64,000 nucleotides of DNA from Methanobacteriaceae archaeon. Lineage in GTDB: Archaea; Methanobacteriota; Methanobacteria; Methanobacteriales; Methanobacteriaceae. The notes under the pieces were generated by a model, which worked only from the letters and a program-made list of their open reading frames with translations, was not told the origin of the DNA and made no database searches. The stretch covers positions 124,001 through 188,000 of the forward strand of contig JACBOA010000001.1 in NCBI GenBank assembly GCA_013403005.1. The letters run 5' to 3'. This document shows, piece after piece, positions 49,015-59,620 of this stretch (the first letter of the stretch is position 1; each line of letters opens with the position of its first letter). A program made the translations under genes and the position numbers.

Positions 49015-50076
49015 CTAATTGCAAATTGAACTGGCCTGAATAAACTCTTGCAGCTTTCTCATAGCAGAACCATTCTGGATGGTTTTTCGGGCCAGTTCTA
49101 CTCCTGCTTTAAGATCAGATGTTTTACCAGCCAGGTAAAGAATCGCACCCGCATTTGCCAGACAAATATCCATTTGAGCTTTATCTTGGGCACTTTCTCT
49201 TTTTCCTTTTAAAACATTCAGGGCAATTTCCAGATTTTCTTGCAATGATTCAGGACCATTTATCAACTCTTTATCCACAATTTCAAGTCCAAAATCCTCC
49301 GGGTATAAATCTTGAACTTTTATTATACCATCATCTAAAATAGCAGCTTTGGTTTTGCCTATAATTGAGATTTCGTCCATAGCTGCATTACCTTTTCCAT
49401 CAAAACCATGCACAACCATGGCCCGTTTCACCCCTAAATTTTTAAGGACATGGGCCAAGGTTTCCACATATTCTGGATCAAAAACACCCATAAGTTGAAT
49501 ATCTGCATCTGCAGGTGAACTTAATGGTCCTAAAATATTAAAAACAGTACGGATGCCAAGTTCTTTACGGACGGGCATGACATGTTTCATGGCCGGGTGA
49601 AATCTAGGAGCGAACATGAACCCTATACCTACATTTTCCAGGCAAAACTCCACATCACTGCCTTTAACCTCTATATTCACTCCCATGGCCTCTAGAATAT
49701 CAGCCCCACCACATTTACTGCTTATAGCTCGGTTACCATGTTTAGCAATGCAAACACCGGCTGCCGCGGCAATAATGGCAGAGATGGTGCTGATGTTAAA
49801 GGTTTTGAACCTATCTCCTCCTGTACCGCAGGTATCCACTAAGGGCTGATCTAACTGAGGAGATACTTTGATGGAAACCTGGCGCATGGCCCTTACAAAA
49901 CCGGTTAACTCGGAAATAGACTCACCCTTAGTGGTAAGAGAGGATAAAAAGGCAGCTATATGCACATCGCTGGTACTTCCACTCACTATTTCCATCATAC
50001 ATGCGTAAGCATCATCTTCACTGAGATCCTGTCCAGAGACGACCTTTTTTAAACACTCTTCAATCATCTGACTCAC
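49015..50076 (-). CDS. trpD: Anthranilate phosphoribosyltransferase
   Basis: 353 residues; transfers phosphoribosyl from PRPP to anthranilate, the second step of tryptophan synthesis. The signature VDTCGTGGDRFKTFNIST (about residues 81-98) binds PRPP, followed by AKHGNRAISSKCGGADILEAMG. It is the last gene of the trpEGCFBAD operon, starting 20 bases after the trpA stop. Confidence 0.96.
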   Translation of the reverse strand: MSQMIEECLKKVVSGQDLSEDDAYACMMEIVSGSTSDVHIAAFLSSLTTKGESISELTGFVRAMRQVSIKVSPQLDQPLVDTCGTGGDRFKTFNISTISAIIAAAAGVCIAKHGNRAISSKCGGADILEAMGVNIEVKGSDVEFCLENVGIGFMFAPRFHPAMKHVMPVRKELGIRTVFNILGPLSSPADADIQLMGVFDPEYVETLAHVLKNLGVKRAMVVHGFDGKGNAAMDEISIIGKTKAAILDDGIIKVQDLYPEDFGLEIVDKELINGPESLQENLEIALNVLKGKRESAQDKAQMDICLANAGAILYLAGKTSDLKAGVELARKTIQNGSAMRKLQEFIQASSICN

Positions 50077-50096
50077 TGTTCATTGTCTATAATTTT

Positions 50097-50969
50097 CTAG
50101 ATCATTGTTTTTTTAGTGGCTGCCTTCAAATCATGGCAGAATGCCCCGATCTTATCCAGCATAATCTCTTTATCATTGAGATTCTCAGTTATCATATCCA
50201 GGATGGCACTGGCTACAATGGCACCATCAGCACCACTCTCAATAACATTCTGCACATGTTCTGCTTTGGATATCCCGAAACCTACCACCACTGGCAAGTT
50301 ACTGTGGCTTTTAACCCGTTCTACCAGTTCAAATGTGCTGAATTTAATATCCTCACGTGCTCCGGTGACTCCCATAACTGCCACCACATACAGAAAACCG
50401 CTACAGATCTTGGATATTTTTTCCAACCTTTCATTGCTGGTGGTCTGAGCAACCATGAAAATTTGCTGAATTCCATGCTTTTTTGAAGCATTAAGGGCAT
50501 CATAAGCCTCTTCAGGGGGTAAATCCGCGGCAAGAATGGCGTTAACACCACTCTTCTTGGCAGTTTGGTAGAATTCATCTATTCCCTTTTGATAAATTAA
50601 ATTATAGTACACCAGGAGTCCTATGGGAATTGAAGTGAACTCTCTGATTTTCCTGATAAATTCAAATCCTTTATCTGTGGTTATTCCTGATTTTAAGGCT
50701 CTAATATCTGCAGTCTGGACTGTTGGCCCGTCTGCAACCGGATCACTGAAGGCAAACCCGATCTCCAGACCATCCGCTCCATTTTCAACATAGGTTTTTA
50801 CAATCTCCAGTGAAGTATCAAAATCAGGATCTCCGGCAACTATAAATGGAATGAATGCTCCTTCATTTTTTTCTTTAACTCGACGGAACATTTCATCGTA
50901 ACTTTCCACTTCCAATGGGTGAATTTTTGATTCCCTATCAGGCTCGCTAATTACATGAGGGTTACTCAT
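50097..50969 (-). CDS. trpA: Tryptophan synthase alpha subunit
   Basis: 290 residues, TIM barrel that cleaves indole-3-glycerol phosphate. The catalytic Glu lies in GLEIGFAFSDPVADGPTVQ (about 64-82), and the second acid in AADLPPEEA. The N-terminus is about 25 residues longer than usual; the ATG overlaps the trpB stop (ATGA), which supports this start, though an internal ATG before FRRVKEKNEG would give the usual length. Confidence 0.95.
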   Translation of the reverse strand: MSNPHVISEPDRESKIHPLEVESYDEMFRRVKEKNEGAFIPFIVAGDPDFDTSLEIVKTYVENGADGLEIGFAFSDPVADGPTVQTADIRALKSGITTDKGFEFIRKIREFTSIPIGLLVYYNLIYQKGIDEFYQTAKKSGVNAILAADLPPEEAYDALNASKKHGIQQIFMVAQTTSNERLEKISKICSGFLYVVAVMGVTGAREDIKFSTFELVERVKSHSNLPVVVGFGISKAEHVQNVIESGADGAIVASAILDMITENLNDKEIMLDKIGAFCHDLKAATKKTMI

Positions 50970-52147
50970 ACTTCCACCCCCATTTCACGTGCAACCAGAA
51001 ACATATCTTTATCCCCACGTCCAGAAAGGTTCACTACAATGGTTTTACCTTTATTTTCAGGTCTTTTAGCATATTTAACTGCATAAGCAACTGCGTGGGA
51101 GCTTTCAAGAGCTGGGATTATTCCTTCATATTTGGAAAGCATTTCAAAGCCTTCCAGAGCTTCCTTATTGGTTATAGCCACGTAGTTGGCCCTTCCTGTA
51201 ACTTTAAGGTAGGCGTGTTCAGGTCCAACTCCAGGGTAATCAAGACCAGCAGAAACTGAATGGGCTTCTTTTATCTGCCCATCATAATTTTGAAGGACAA
51301 AGGAGAATGAACCGTGTAATATTCCTTCGGTACCCTTGCACAGGGTTGCTCCAGTTCGATCAGTCTCTACTCCATCTCCACCACCTTCAACTCCAACTAG
51401 TTCCACTTCATCATCTTCCAAAAACCCTGAGAATATCCCCAGAGAGTTACTCCCACCCCCAACACAGGCAATAACTGCATCTGGAAGTTTACCCTCTTTT
51501 TGAAGTATTTCTTCTCTGGTTTCCCTGCCAATAATACTCTGGAAGTGTTTAACCATGAGGGGGTAGGGATGGGGGCCCATGGTGGAGCCAATTAAGTAGT
51601 GGGTGGTTTCTACAGTAGCCACCCAGTCACGGAAAGCATCGTTTATGGCATCTTTAAGGGTTTGTGAACCGGTTTCAACGGGTATGACTTTGGCTCCGGA
51701 AAGTTCCATCCTGAAAACATTTAATTTTTGTCTTTCTACATCTTCTAATCCCATGTAAACCTCCACAGGAATGCCTAGAAGAGAACCAATGACTGCAGTG
51801 GCTATACCATGTTGCCCCGCCCCGGTCTCGGCTATGATCCTTTTTTTACCCATGTATTTAGCGAGAAGTCCCTGTCCAAGGGTGTTGTTAATTTTATGAG
51901 CCCCGGTGTGCAGCATATCTTCTCTTTTAAGATATATTTTGCAACCAAGTTTTTCTGAAAGGTTCCGAGCATAATATAATGCAGTGGGCCTCCCTGCAAA
52001 CTCCTTTAAGTAGTAGTCAAGCTCTTCATTGAACTTTTTATCATCCTTATATTTTAGGAAAGCTGCCTCAAGCTCTTCGAGTGCAGGTATGAGGAGTTCT
52101 GGTACGAATATTCCTCCATATTTCCCAAATTTTCCACTAGTTATCAT
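50966..52147 (-). CDS. trpB: Tryptophan synthase beta subunit
   Basis: 393 residues, the PLP enzyme that joins indole and serine. The PLP lysine is in KREDMLHTGAHKINNTLGQ (about 75-93), the phosphate-binding loop is GGGSNSLGIF, and the tail is NLSGRGDKDMF. Length and motifs are those of classical TrpB1, not the longer TrpB2. It overlaps trpA by 4 bases; trpF lies 14 bases upstream. Confidence 0.96.
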   Translation of the reverse strand: MITSGKFGKYGGIFVPELLIPALEELEAAFLKYKDDKKFNEELDYYLKEFAGRPTALYYARNLSEKLGCKIYLKREDMLHTGAHKINNTLGQGLLAKYMGKKRIIAETGAGQHGIATAVIGSLLGIPVEVYMGLEDVERQKLNVFRMELSGAKVIPVETGSQTLKDAINDAFRDWVATVETTHYLIGSTMGPHPYPLMVKHFQSIIGRETREEILQKEGKLPDAVIACVGGGSNSLGIFSGFLEDDEVELVGVEGGGDGVETDRTGATLCKGTEGILHGSFSFVLQNYDGQIKEAHSVSAGLDYPGVGPEHAYLKVTGRANYVAITNKEALEGFEMLSKYEGIIPALESSHAVAYAVKYAKRPENKGKTIVVNLSGRGDKDMFLVAREMGVEV

Positions 52148-52161
52148 TCAATCACCAAAGA

Positions 52162-52839
52162 TTAGTTTATAAATTTTAATTTCATTAATTCCCTAATTTT
52201 ATCCCTATTTTTAACTCCGGGCGCGTCTTCTACACCAGAGTTAACATCAAAGTAGTTAAAGATAGTTGCCAGTTTTTTACCTTCATTTTTGATTCTTTCA
52301 ACATTCATCCCTCCGGCAAGGAAAAGTGTAACATTTTTATTATAGGATCTGGCAATTTCAGCTGCTTCTAGAGCAGTTTCCGTGGGGATCTGCCTTCCGG
52401 TTCCACCAGTTTTTCCCTGAAATTCATAGTCAAAAAGGATATTATCAGAAACACAGACAAAATCTTTAATTTCCTGTTCCTTTTTCGGTTTAATCTCTTC
52501 AGATATTCCAATAGCTCTGGTAACAGTTAAATGGGGGTTAGTATTCTTCATTTCTTTAATTTCATCTGGATATAGGGAATGAAGCTGTATGTTATTCAAT
52601 CCTGACTTTTTTATTCTTTCATCAGCATCTACCATATTCGAAGGTTCGATTACGAGTACAGCCTTATTTTTATCCTTCATGGAAGAGGTTAAGTTCCTTA
52701 TTTTCTCTATCTCAACCATTCGCTTGGATCTTTCGATGTTAATGAATCCCATGAGATCTGCACCTGCTCCTTCGCAAGTCTTAAGATCATCTTTATTCCG
52801 AATACCGCAGATTTTAATCTTCATGTTTTTAATCTTCAT
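52162..52839 (-). CDS. trpF: Phosphoribosylanthranilate isomerase
   Basis: 225 residues, third enzyme of the pathway, (beta-alpha)8 barrel. It has KICGIRNKDDLKTCEGAGADLMGFI at the N-terminus and LAGGMNVERI...FDVNSGVEDAPGVKN near the end; the FDVNSGVE motif is diagnostic. The start ATG overlaps the trpC stop (ATGA). A 12-14 base direct repeat (ATGAAGATTAAAA) creates a second in-frame ATG 15 bases later. Confidence 0.94.
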   Translation of the reverse strand: MKIKNMKIKICGIRNKDDLKTCEGAGADLMGFINIERSKRMVEIEKIRNLTSSMKDKNKAVLVIEPSNMVDADERIKKSGLNNIQLHSLYPDEIKEMKNTNPHLTVTRAIGISEEIKPKKEQEIKDFVCVSDNILFDYEFQGKTGGTGRQIPTETALEAAEIARSYNKNVTLFLAGGMNVERIKNEGKKLATIFNYFDVNSGVEDAPGVKNRDKIRELMKLKFIN

Positions 52840-53657
52840 GTTGTATTTACCCGGGTAATATTGTCCATACGCTTCACCCTAGATTTTTTAGCGGCAGACA
52901 CTAATCCTCTGACTTTATCATGGATTTTTTCGGTGGTCATGACACTGGTACCCACCAGAAGGGCATCTGCACCGAAACTGGAAAGCAGTTCAACGTCTTC
53001 GGCGTTTTTCACTCCACTTTCCGAAACCAGGGTAATGTTTGATGGAACCATTCGGGCTAGTTTCTCTGTCCTTGACAGATCAATGGTAAAATCATTGAAA
53101 TCCCTGTTATTTATCCCAATTATATCTGCTCCTGCTTTCATGGCCTTTTCTATTTCTTCAGAGTTTTTACACTCCACCAAGGCATCCATATCTAAATATT
53201 GGCATAATTCAATTCCTTCCCGCAGGTTGGGATATAAATCTGCCATTAAAAGAACTGCACTGGCACCATAAGCTCGGGCTTCATATATCTGGTAGGGATC
53301 AAGGATGAAATCCTTGCGCAGTAAAGGAAGTTTGCTTATTCTGCAGGCAAGTTTCAGATTATCAATATTACTTTTAAAGTAGGTTTCTTCGGTGAGTACT
53401 GAGATGGAACTGGCTCCTCCTTGTTCAAACTGGGGCAGTACCTCGTTAATCATAAGTGGGCTGATATCACCTTGTGAAGGGGATGCAGGTTTGTATTCAC
53501 AGATAATGGAAACATCCTCTTCTTTGTTCAAGGATTTTTTAAAATCAGTTCGAAGTTTAACCCGTTCTATATTATCTTTCAGCTCATTAAGGGGCTGATA
53601 TTTCATTCTTATTTCCAGAACCCTTTTCCTATCCTTAATAATGGTATTGAATTTCAT
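52836..53657 (-). CDS. trpC: Indole-3-glycerol phosphate synthase
   Basis: 273 residues, ring-closing step to indole-3-glycerol phosphate. Hallmarks: CEYKPASPSQGDIS (catalytic Lys region, about 49-62), LLRKDFILDPYQIYEARAYGA, IIGINNRDF and SESGVKNAEDV, with GADALLVGTSVM at the end. It overlaps trpF by 4 bases and follows trpG by 31 bases. Confidence 0.96.
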   Translation of the reverse strand: MKFNTIIKDRKRVLEIRMKYQPLNELKDNIERVKLRTDFKKSLNKEEDVSIICEYKPASPSQGDISPLMINEVLPQFEQGGASSISVLTEETYFKSNIDNLKLACRISKLPLLRKDFILDPYQIYEARAYGASAVLLMADLYPNLREGIELCQYLDMDALVECKNSEEIEKAMKAGADIIGINNRDFNDFTIDLSRTEKLARMVPSNITLVSESGVKNAEDVELLSSFGADALLVGTSVMTTEKIHDKVRGLVSAAKKSRVKRMDNITRVNTT

Positions 53658-53688
53658 GAGAATTCAACTCCCTTTCTTTTGGGGATTT

Positions 53689-54267
53689 TCATGATACTTC
53701 CATCTCCAGGAAATTTTTCAAAATTATCTGACCATCAAGGGTTCCAATGGACTCCGGGTGGAATTGAAGTCCAAAAATAGGATAATCGTGGTGTTTAATT
53801 GCCATTATCATCCCTTCCCTGGTTTCTGCTAAAATATCAACAGATTTTGGGGTGGTTTCTCTTTTACAGACCAGTGAATGGTATCTTGCTGCTTGGAGGG
53901 GGTTGCTCACTCCTTGGAACATTCCAGTTTTTTGGTGGTATATAGGGGTTTGTTTCCCATGGACTGGTTCTGCACGGGCAATTTCACCACCAAAAGCAGT
54001 GAAAATTCCTTGATGTCCCAGACAAACCCCTAATATTGGGATTTTTTTACCTATCTTCAGTATAGTGTCTTTGCAAACTCCGAAATCCCGTTCGTTTTCA
54101 GGATTCCCAGGACCAGGGGATATTATAATACGGGAGGGTTGGAGTTTTTTTATTTCTTCAATGGTTATTTCATCATTCCGATAAACCATGATGTCTTTTT
54201 CAAATTCTCCCACCAGTTGATAAAGATTATAGGTGAAAGAATCATAGTTATCGATTATAAGTATCAT
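53689..54267 (-). CDS. trpG: Anthranilate synthase component II (glutamine amidotransferase)
   Basis: 192 residues, class I glutamine amidotransferase supplying ammonia to TrpE. The catalytic Cys is in GVCLGHQGIFTAFGG (about 78-92) and His/Glu in GLQFHPESIGT near the C-terminus. The N-terminal IDNYDSFTYNLYQ is typical. Overlaps trpE by 4 bases, so translation is coupled to its partner subunit. Confidence 0.96.
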   Translation of the reverse strand: MILIIDNYDSFTYNLYQLVGEFEKDIMVYRNDEITIEEIKKLQPSRIIISPGPGNPENERDFGVCKDTILKIGKKIPILGVCLGHQGIFTAFGGEIARAEPVHGKQTPIYHQKTGMFQGVSNPLQAARYHSLVCKRETTPKSVDILAETREGMIMAIKHHDYPIFGLQFHPESIGTLDGQIILKNFLEMEVS

Positions 54268-55640
54268 TTTGCTTCACCTGACATGGTAAGAGCACTTAAA
54301 AGTGCCTCTGCTTTGTTTTCACATTCGTAATATTCACTGGTGGGATTAGAATCATGAACTATTCCTGCTCCGGCCTGAATTTTCGCGCTGTCTCCATTGC
54401 AAACCAGAGTTCTTATGGTTATGGCAAAGTCTGCATTTCCATTTAAACCGAAATATCCCACTGCACCTGCGTATGGTCCACGGGGTATTCTTTCAAGGTG
54501 GTTTATTATTTCCATAGCCCGAATTTTAGGAGCTCCACTTACAGTCCCTGCTGGGAAGATGGAGGCAAAAGCATCCACTGAATTTTTCCCCTTTTGGAGT
54601 TTACCCTGTACTCTGGACACCATATGCTGAACATGGGAGAATTTCTTCACGGTCATGTATTCAGGCACGTGAACAGTACCAAATTCACTAACCTTACCAA
54701 TATCGTTTCTTGCCAAGTCCACCAGCATCAGATGTTCAGCTTTTTCCTTTTCATCATTTAACAGCTCATTTTGCAACTCCTCATCTTCTTGGAGATGGGC
54801 TCCTCGTTTCCGGGTTCCAGCGATGGGATAAGTTTCAACATCTCTTCCCTCCACCCGCAAAAGCATCTCCGGACTGGAACCAATTATCTCCCTTTGACCT
54901 AACTTCAAATGATACATATAAGGAGAAGGATTAATATTGCGAAGGGCTTCATAAAAGGCGAGTTTATTACCTTTAATTTCGTACTCACGAGCATTGGAGA
55001 TGACACTCTGAAATATCTCGCCAGCTTTTATCTTTTCTTTAGCTTTCATTACCATATTCTCAAATTGATTACGAGAGAAATAATGGTTTTTTTCTTCAAA
55101 AGATAGTTTTTCAACTGAAAATTCTTCCTCAGATGTGGCTTTGATTTCATCCACCCTGTTTTCTCCCAGAGTCACATATTCACATTTATTCTGAAGCCGG
55201 TCGAAGATCACAGCATCCAAGTAAAGCCCAAACTCGAAATCAGGCATTTCTCCCACAGGCATCTCGAGGGGTTCAAAATATCTCACTGATTCATAGGATA
55301 CGTATCCCACCAGACCTCCAAGGAAGCCTTTTTCACGGCTTCCCTCTCCAATAATGCCTTTAATTTCATCAAAGGGATTGGGAGTTTCAATTTCTATGGT
55401 TTCATCTTCTTTTTTTAATTCCAGGATTCCATTTTGGGCTTTGAGGGTAGCGACGGGTTTGAACCCTAAAACTGAATATCTGGCCAAACCACTATCACTT
55501 TCCATGGACTCTAAAAGAAAACAGTTGGGATATTTAGAGTATATCTTTCTGAAAAGTTCGAAAGGAGAGTTGAAATCTAATCTTGCCTTTTTAACTTCCT
55601 TTTTTTTATATTCATATTCGCCAAAAGCATTCACAGCCAT
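54264..55640 (-). CDS. trpE: Anthranilate synthase component I
   Basis: About 458 residues; makes anthranilate from chorismate with ammonia from TrpG. FLLESMESD near residue 43 holds the LLES motif linked to feedback by tryptophan. Catalytic stretches are PIAGTRKRG, DLARNDIGKVSEFGTVHVP and FPAGTVSGAPKIRAMEII. ATG 55640 is preferred because GGTGA lies upstream; ATG 55655 is also in frame. First gene of the operon, below TATA and TRP-box-like sites. Confidence 0.95.
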   Translation of the reverse strand: MAVNAFGEYEYKKKEVKKARLDFNSPFELFRKIYSKYPNCFLLESMESDSGLARYSVLGFKPVATLKAQNGILELKKEDETIEIETPNPFDEIKGIIGEGSREKGFLGGLVGYVSYESVRYFEPLEMPVGEMPDFEFGLYLDAVIFDRLQNKCEYVTLGENRVDEIKATSEEEFSVEKLSFEEKNHYFSRNQFENMVMKAKEKIKAGEIFQSVISNAREYEIKGNKLAFYEALRNINPSPYMYHLKLGQREIIGSSPEMLLRVEGRDVETYPIAGTRKRGAHLQEDEELQNELLNDEKEKAEHLMLVDLARNDIGKVSEFGTVHVPEYMTVKKFSHVQHMVSRVQGKLQKGKNSVDAFASIFPAGTVSGAPKIRAMEIINHLERIPRGPYAGAVGYFGLNGNADFAITIRTLVCNGDSAKIQAGAGIVHDSNPTSEYYECENKAEALLSALTMSGEAK

Positions 55641-55684
55641 GCATTTTTTCACCATAATTAGTCACTGACACTCATATACTTTAT

Positions 55685-55720
55685 TGTACTATTTAAACCT
55701 TTACAGTACAAAAATGTACG
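55685..55720 (-). promoter_or_regulatory. trp operon promoter with three TRP-box-like sites
   Basis: TGTACT (55685-55690), AGTACA (55705-55710) and TGTACG (55715-55720) each match the TGTACA TRP box of Methanothermobacter in five of six bases. They are spaced 20 and 10 bases, on one DNA face. The minus-strand TATA box TTTAAATA (55690-55697) lies between the first two. TrpY bound here would block trpE transcription when tryptophan is plentiful, and may also affect its own gene. Confidence 0.75.
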
Positions 55721-55846
55721 TAAAATTAATTATATGAGCACTGTCAATATGAAATTAATGCAGGGGTGAATGAATTTGAAGATGGGAAAAAAATTTTATT
55801 CATAGATTCATTGTGGATATAAGTTTGAGATCATGGAGATTAATAC

Positions 55847-56350
55847 ATGTGGGACCGTGTAAAACATAAATTCGAAAAATTCCCAGCAAGGATGGGAGTA
55901 GCACGTAAAATCGTTGAATTGGGCCTTAGAGTCGGTGAGAACGGTAAAATATATTGTGGTGATGTGGAAATAAGTGATGTGGCACTGGCCAGAGGGGCAG
56001 GGGTGGACCGCAGATCCATAAGGGCCACCGTAGAAGTGATTATGGAAGACCCGGAGCTAGCAGCCATTTTCAGCAATATATACCCTGCAGGAGCCCTGCT
56101 AAAGAACGTTGCCCATGATCTTGGTTTTGGAGTGGTGGAAGTAGAAGCCCATGCCGGTGCTCCAGGGATACTGGCAACTGCCACCCAGTTAATAGCAGAG
56201 GAAAACATCAGTATCAGACAGGCACATGCCGGAGACCCTGAACTGGAAGAAAACCCTAAACTAACAATAATAACCGAGAAACCAGTTAAGGGCGAAATGT
56301 TCCAGAAGTTTCTGGATATTCCAGGAGTTAAAAGGGTTTCTATCTATTAG
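55847..56350 (+). CDS. trpY: TrpY-type tryptophan operon repressor (HTH + ACT)
   Basis: 167 residues. N-terminal helix-turn-helix (about 10-65: MGVARKIVELGLRV...ISDVALARGAGVDRRSIRATV) followed by an ACT ligand-binding domain (about 90-167: GFGVVEVEAHAGAPGILATATQLIAEENISIRQA). Divergent from trpE, exactly as trpY in Methanothermobacter, where TrpY represses trpEGCFBAD through TGTACA boxes. Matching boxes lie in the shared gap. ATG 55847 follows ATGGAGATT. Confidence 0.88.
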   Translation: MWDRVKHKFEKFPARMGVARKIVELGLRVGENGKIYCGDVEISDVALARGAGVDRRSIRATVEVIMEDPELAAIFSNIYPAGALLKNVAHDLGFGVVEVEAHAGAPGILATATQLIAEENISIRQAHAGDPELEENPKLTIITEKPVKGEMFQKFLDIPGVKRVSIY

Positions 56351-56583
56351 TCAATAAAGGGATCAAGAGCCAAACTTCAGAGAATATAAAAGTAGAATCT
56401 ATAATCTATGTGGATAGGATGTGGATAGGCAGGATCACAAAACCTAAAAAAGTATTAAAAAGTAATAATTATAAGGTGATATAAGTAAGTGATATAAGGG
56501 GATTAGAATAGGGGAAAGATTGAAAATAAAAACTCAAAAATTTGATACTGTCTTTTAGCTGATAATCACTTATTGGGCGCTTA

Positions 56584-56832
56584 TTAGGGGCTTTCCCTTT
56601 CTGCATCCTCTTCGTCCATAATCTTCAGAAGCTCGTCCCATGCTTCCAGGGATTCCTGAGCTTCCTGGTCTGATAACACTTCAATGGCGTATCCGGAGTG
56701 GACCAGAACGTAGCGACCCACATCTACATCTTCCACTAAATCCAGTTTAGCCTTCTGTTTAACCCCACCAAAGTCCACAATAGCTACATTATCATTAATT
56801 TCTACAATTTGAGCTGGTGCTGCGATACACAT
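56584..56832 (-). CDS. hypC: Hydrogenase maturation chaperone HypC
   Basis: 82 residues from ATG 56832. GGTGAT lies 4 bases upstream, and the HypC family needs Met-Cys at its start: MCIAAPAQIVEINDN. The Cys2 takes part in passing the Fe(CN)2CO group to [NiFe] hydrogenases. VDFGGVKQKAKLDLV and VGRYVLVHSGYAIEVL complete the fold. An upstream in-frame start (56856) would hide the Cys, so it is rejected. No other hyp gene is nearby. Confidence 0.94.
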   Translation of the reverse strand: MCIAAPAQIVEINDNVAIVDFGGVKQKAKLDLVEDVDVGRYVLVHSGYAIEVLSDQEAQESLEAWDELLKIMDEEDAERESP

Positions 56833-57043
56833 TAAGATCACCTTTTTAAAATCCATTTAAAGAGTCAATATGCATATTTAAATTATTTAGATTAATTATA
56901 CTATTATCATATTAAATCAGAAGTTTTCTAATTAGTAATTCAATAAGTAGGTTTAGTTATTTTAATAGATATCATCACCATATAAATATCTTGGGGAATG
57001 ATGAAAACTTTCATAACTTATCATAATCAGGTGGTATGAATAA

Positions 57044-58360
<1,317 letters not shown>

Positions 58361-58456
58361 ATAAAAAAAATTTGAAAATGTTATGTTTGTTATGTTCGGA
58401 TAACCTGTTTTAAAAAATTAAATGAAGACAGGAGAGATATTAAGGAATGTTTGTTT

Positions 58457-59515
58457 TTATTTACGGTTTTTTCCCTTTATTTTGTCATAAATTACCCTTG
58501 CAATCTTATCAGAAGCATTTAAAACATCCTCACTGTATTTAAGAGCATTTTCCTTTAATTCATCCAGATGGGTAAAGGCATGTTTAGTTACTTCCACAAT
58601 ATCTTCCAGTTCACTTTCCAGCACAGCTCCAGAAAAAATGGAGGCCAGGTTATGATAACGTCCATACTTCACTCCTAACAGGGCAATGATAGGCAGTTGG
58701 CAGGCAATAGCTTCCTGGATCATCATCCCATCATCAGTAAGCACGGCCAGATCAACTACCTTGTAAAGGTCCCTTATCCAGTCAATGTAACCCAGATAAA
58801 TAATATTCTCTTCATCAAGATACTCCCGGTATTCTTCCTCCAGAGGATCTCCCACTACCAGTATATTAACCTCTAGGTCAGCTTTTCCCAATTCTGATGC
58901 TCCTAGTGCCATTTTTTCAAAAAGGGTGGAACCAGAGGAGAATAGTATGGTGGGACGATTGATATCAAACTCTGCTGGTAACTTATCCAGTGCTGTATCT
59001 TTATTTCCAATCACAATCTCAGGATCAACTGGTGAATAAGATTTATGGATATTTTTATCCTTTAAATTCATCTGGAAAAGGTTTGATTCTGGTAAAGCTA
59101 CGGTGGTGGTGATTTTGGTGCACACCTTAGCATCTGTAGGGGTTATCAGAATACCTACTGATGGTGTGCTGGCCATTTTAGCCCCTAAACATCCTACTAC
59201 CGCCCCACCTCCAATCACACCCACCACCACATCTGGCTTCACCTTTCGAATGAGTCGAGCAGCTTCCAGAGCTGCTTTGGAGGTTTTAACCGCAGCTTTC
59301 GCCAGGGTCTTGTTGGTGGCAGCATGACCTCCAGCTTGAGGTATACTGATTTTATACCAGTCCAGATGGTGTTTTTTAAATAAAAGTCCGGGGGCACTGT
59401 GATCTAATGCGAATTCACATTCCACATCATATTTAGATAGAGCTTGAGCAATATTTAGGGCGGTAACCGCATCACCTCCAATCCCCCTACCAGTAACTAT
59501 GAATAAAGCTTTCAT
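58457..59515 (-). CDS. MurG-like glycosyltransferase (GT28 type)
   Basis: 352 residues, two Rossmann-like halves as in GT-B enzymes. N-terminal glycine-rich loop TGRGIGGDAVTALNIAQAL, VVVGVIGGGAVVGCLGA in the middle, and a C-terminal donor-binding part ILFSSGSTLFEKMA...IQEAIACQLPIIALLGVKYG. This resembles MurG and related sugar transferases. In a pseudomurein-making methanogen it may add GlcNAc to a lipid-linked precursor, but this is inference. Neighbour of a TrmB regulator on the same strand. Confidence 0.75.
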   Translation of the reverse strand: MKALFIVTGRGIGGDAVTALNIAQALSKYDVECEFALDHSAPGLLFKKHHLDWYKISIPQAGGHAATNKTLAKAAVKTSKAALEAARLIRKVKPDVVVGVIGGGAVVGCLGAKMASTPSVGILITPTDAKVCTKITTTVALPESNLFQMNLKDKNIHKSYSPVDPEIVIGNKDTALDKLPAEFDINRPTILFSSGSTLFEKMALGASELGKADLEVNILVVGDPLEEEYREYLDEENIIYLGYIDWIRDLYKVVDLAVLTDDGMMIQEAIACQLPIIALLGVKYGRYHNLASIFSGAVLESELEDIVEVTKHAFTHLDELKENALKYSEDVLNASDKIARVIYDKIKGKNRK

Positions 59516-59620
59516 TTAAACTCCTTAAACCATTCCAAACATTAATTGCTGATTAAGTATTATATTCATTATTGGAACATCTCATAATAAATCTTTCTTG
59601 GAATCTTCGGTTTCATAATA

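Noticed and set aside
55768..55803. Leader peptide before trpY (11 residues, good ribosome site)
   Set aside because: It holds no Trp codons and has no termination hairpin, so attenuation is not supported.
56833..56856. Longer HypC start at 56856
   Set aside because: HypC requires Met-Cys at the N-terminus, and GGTGAT precedes ATG 56832.
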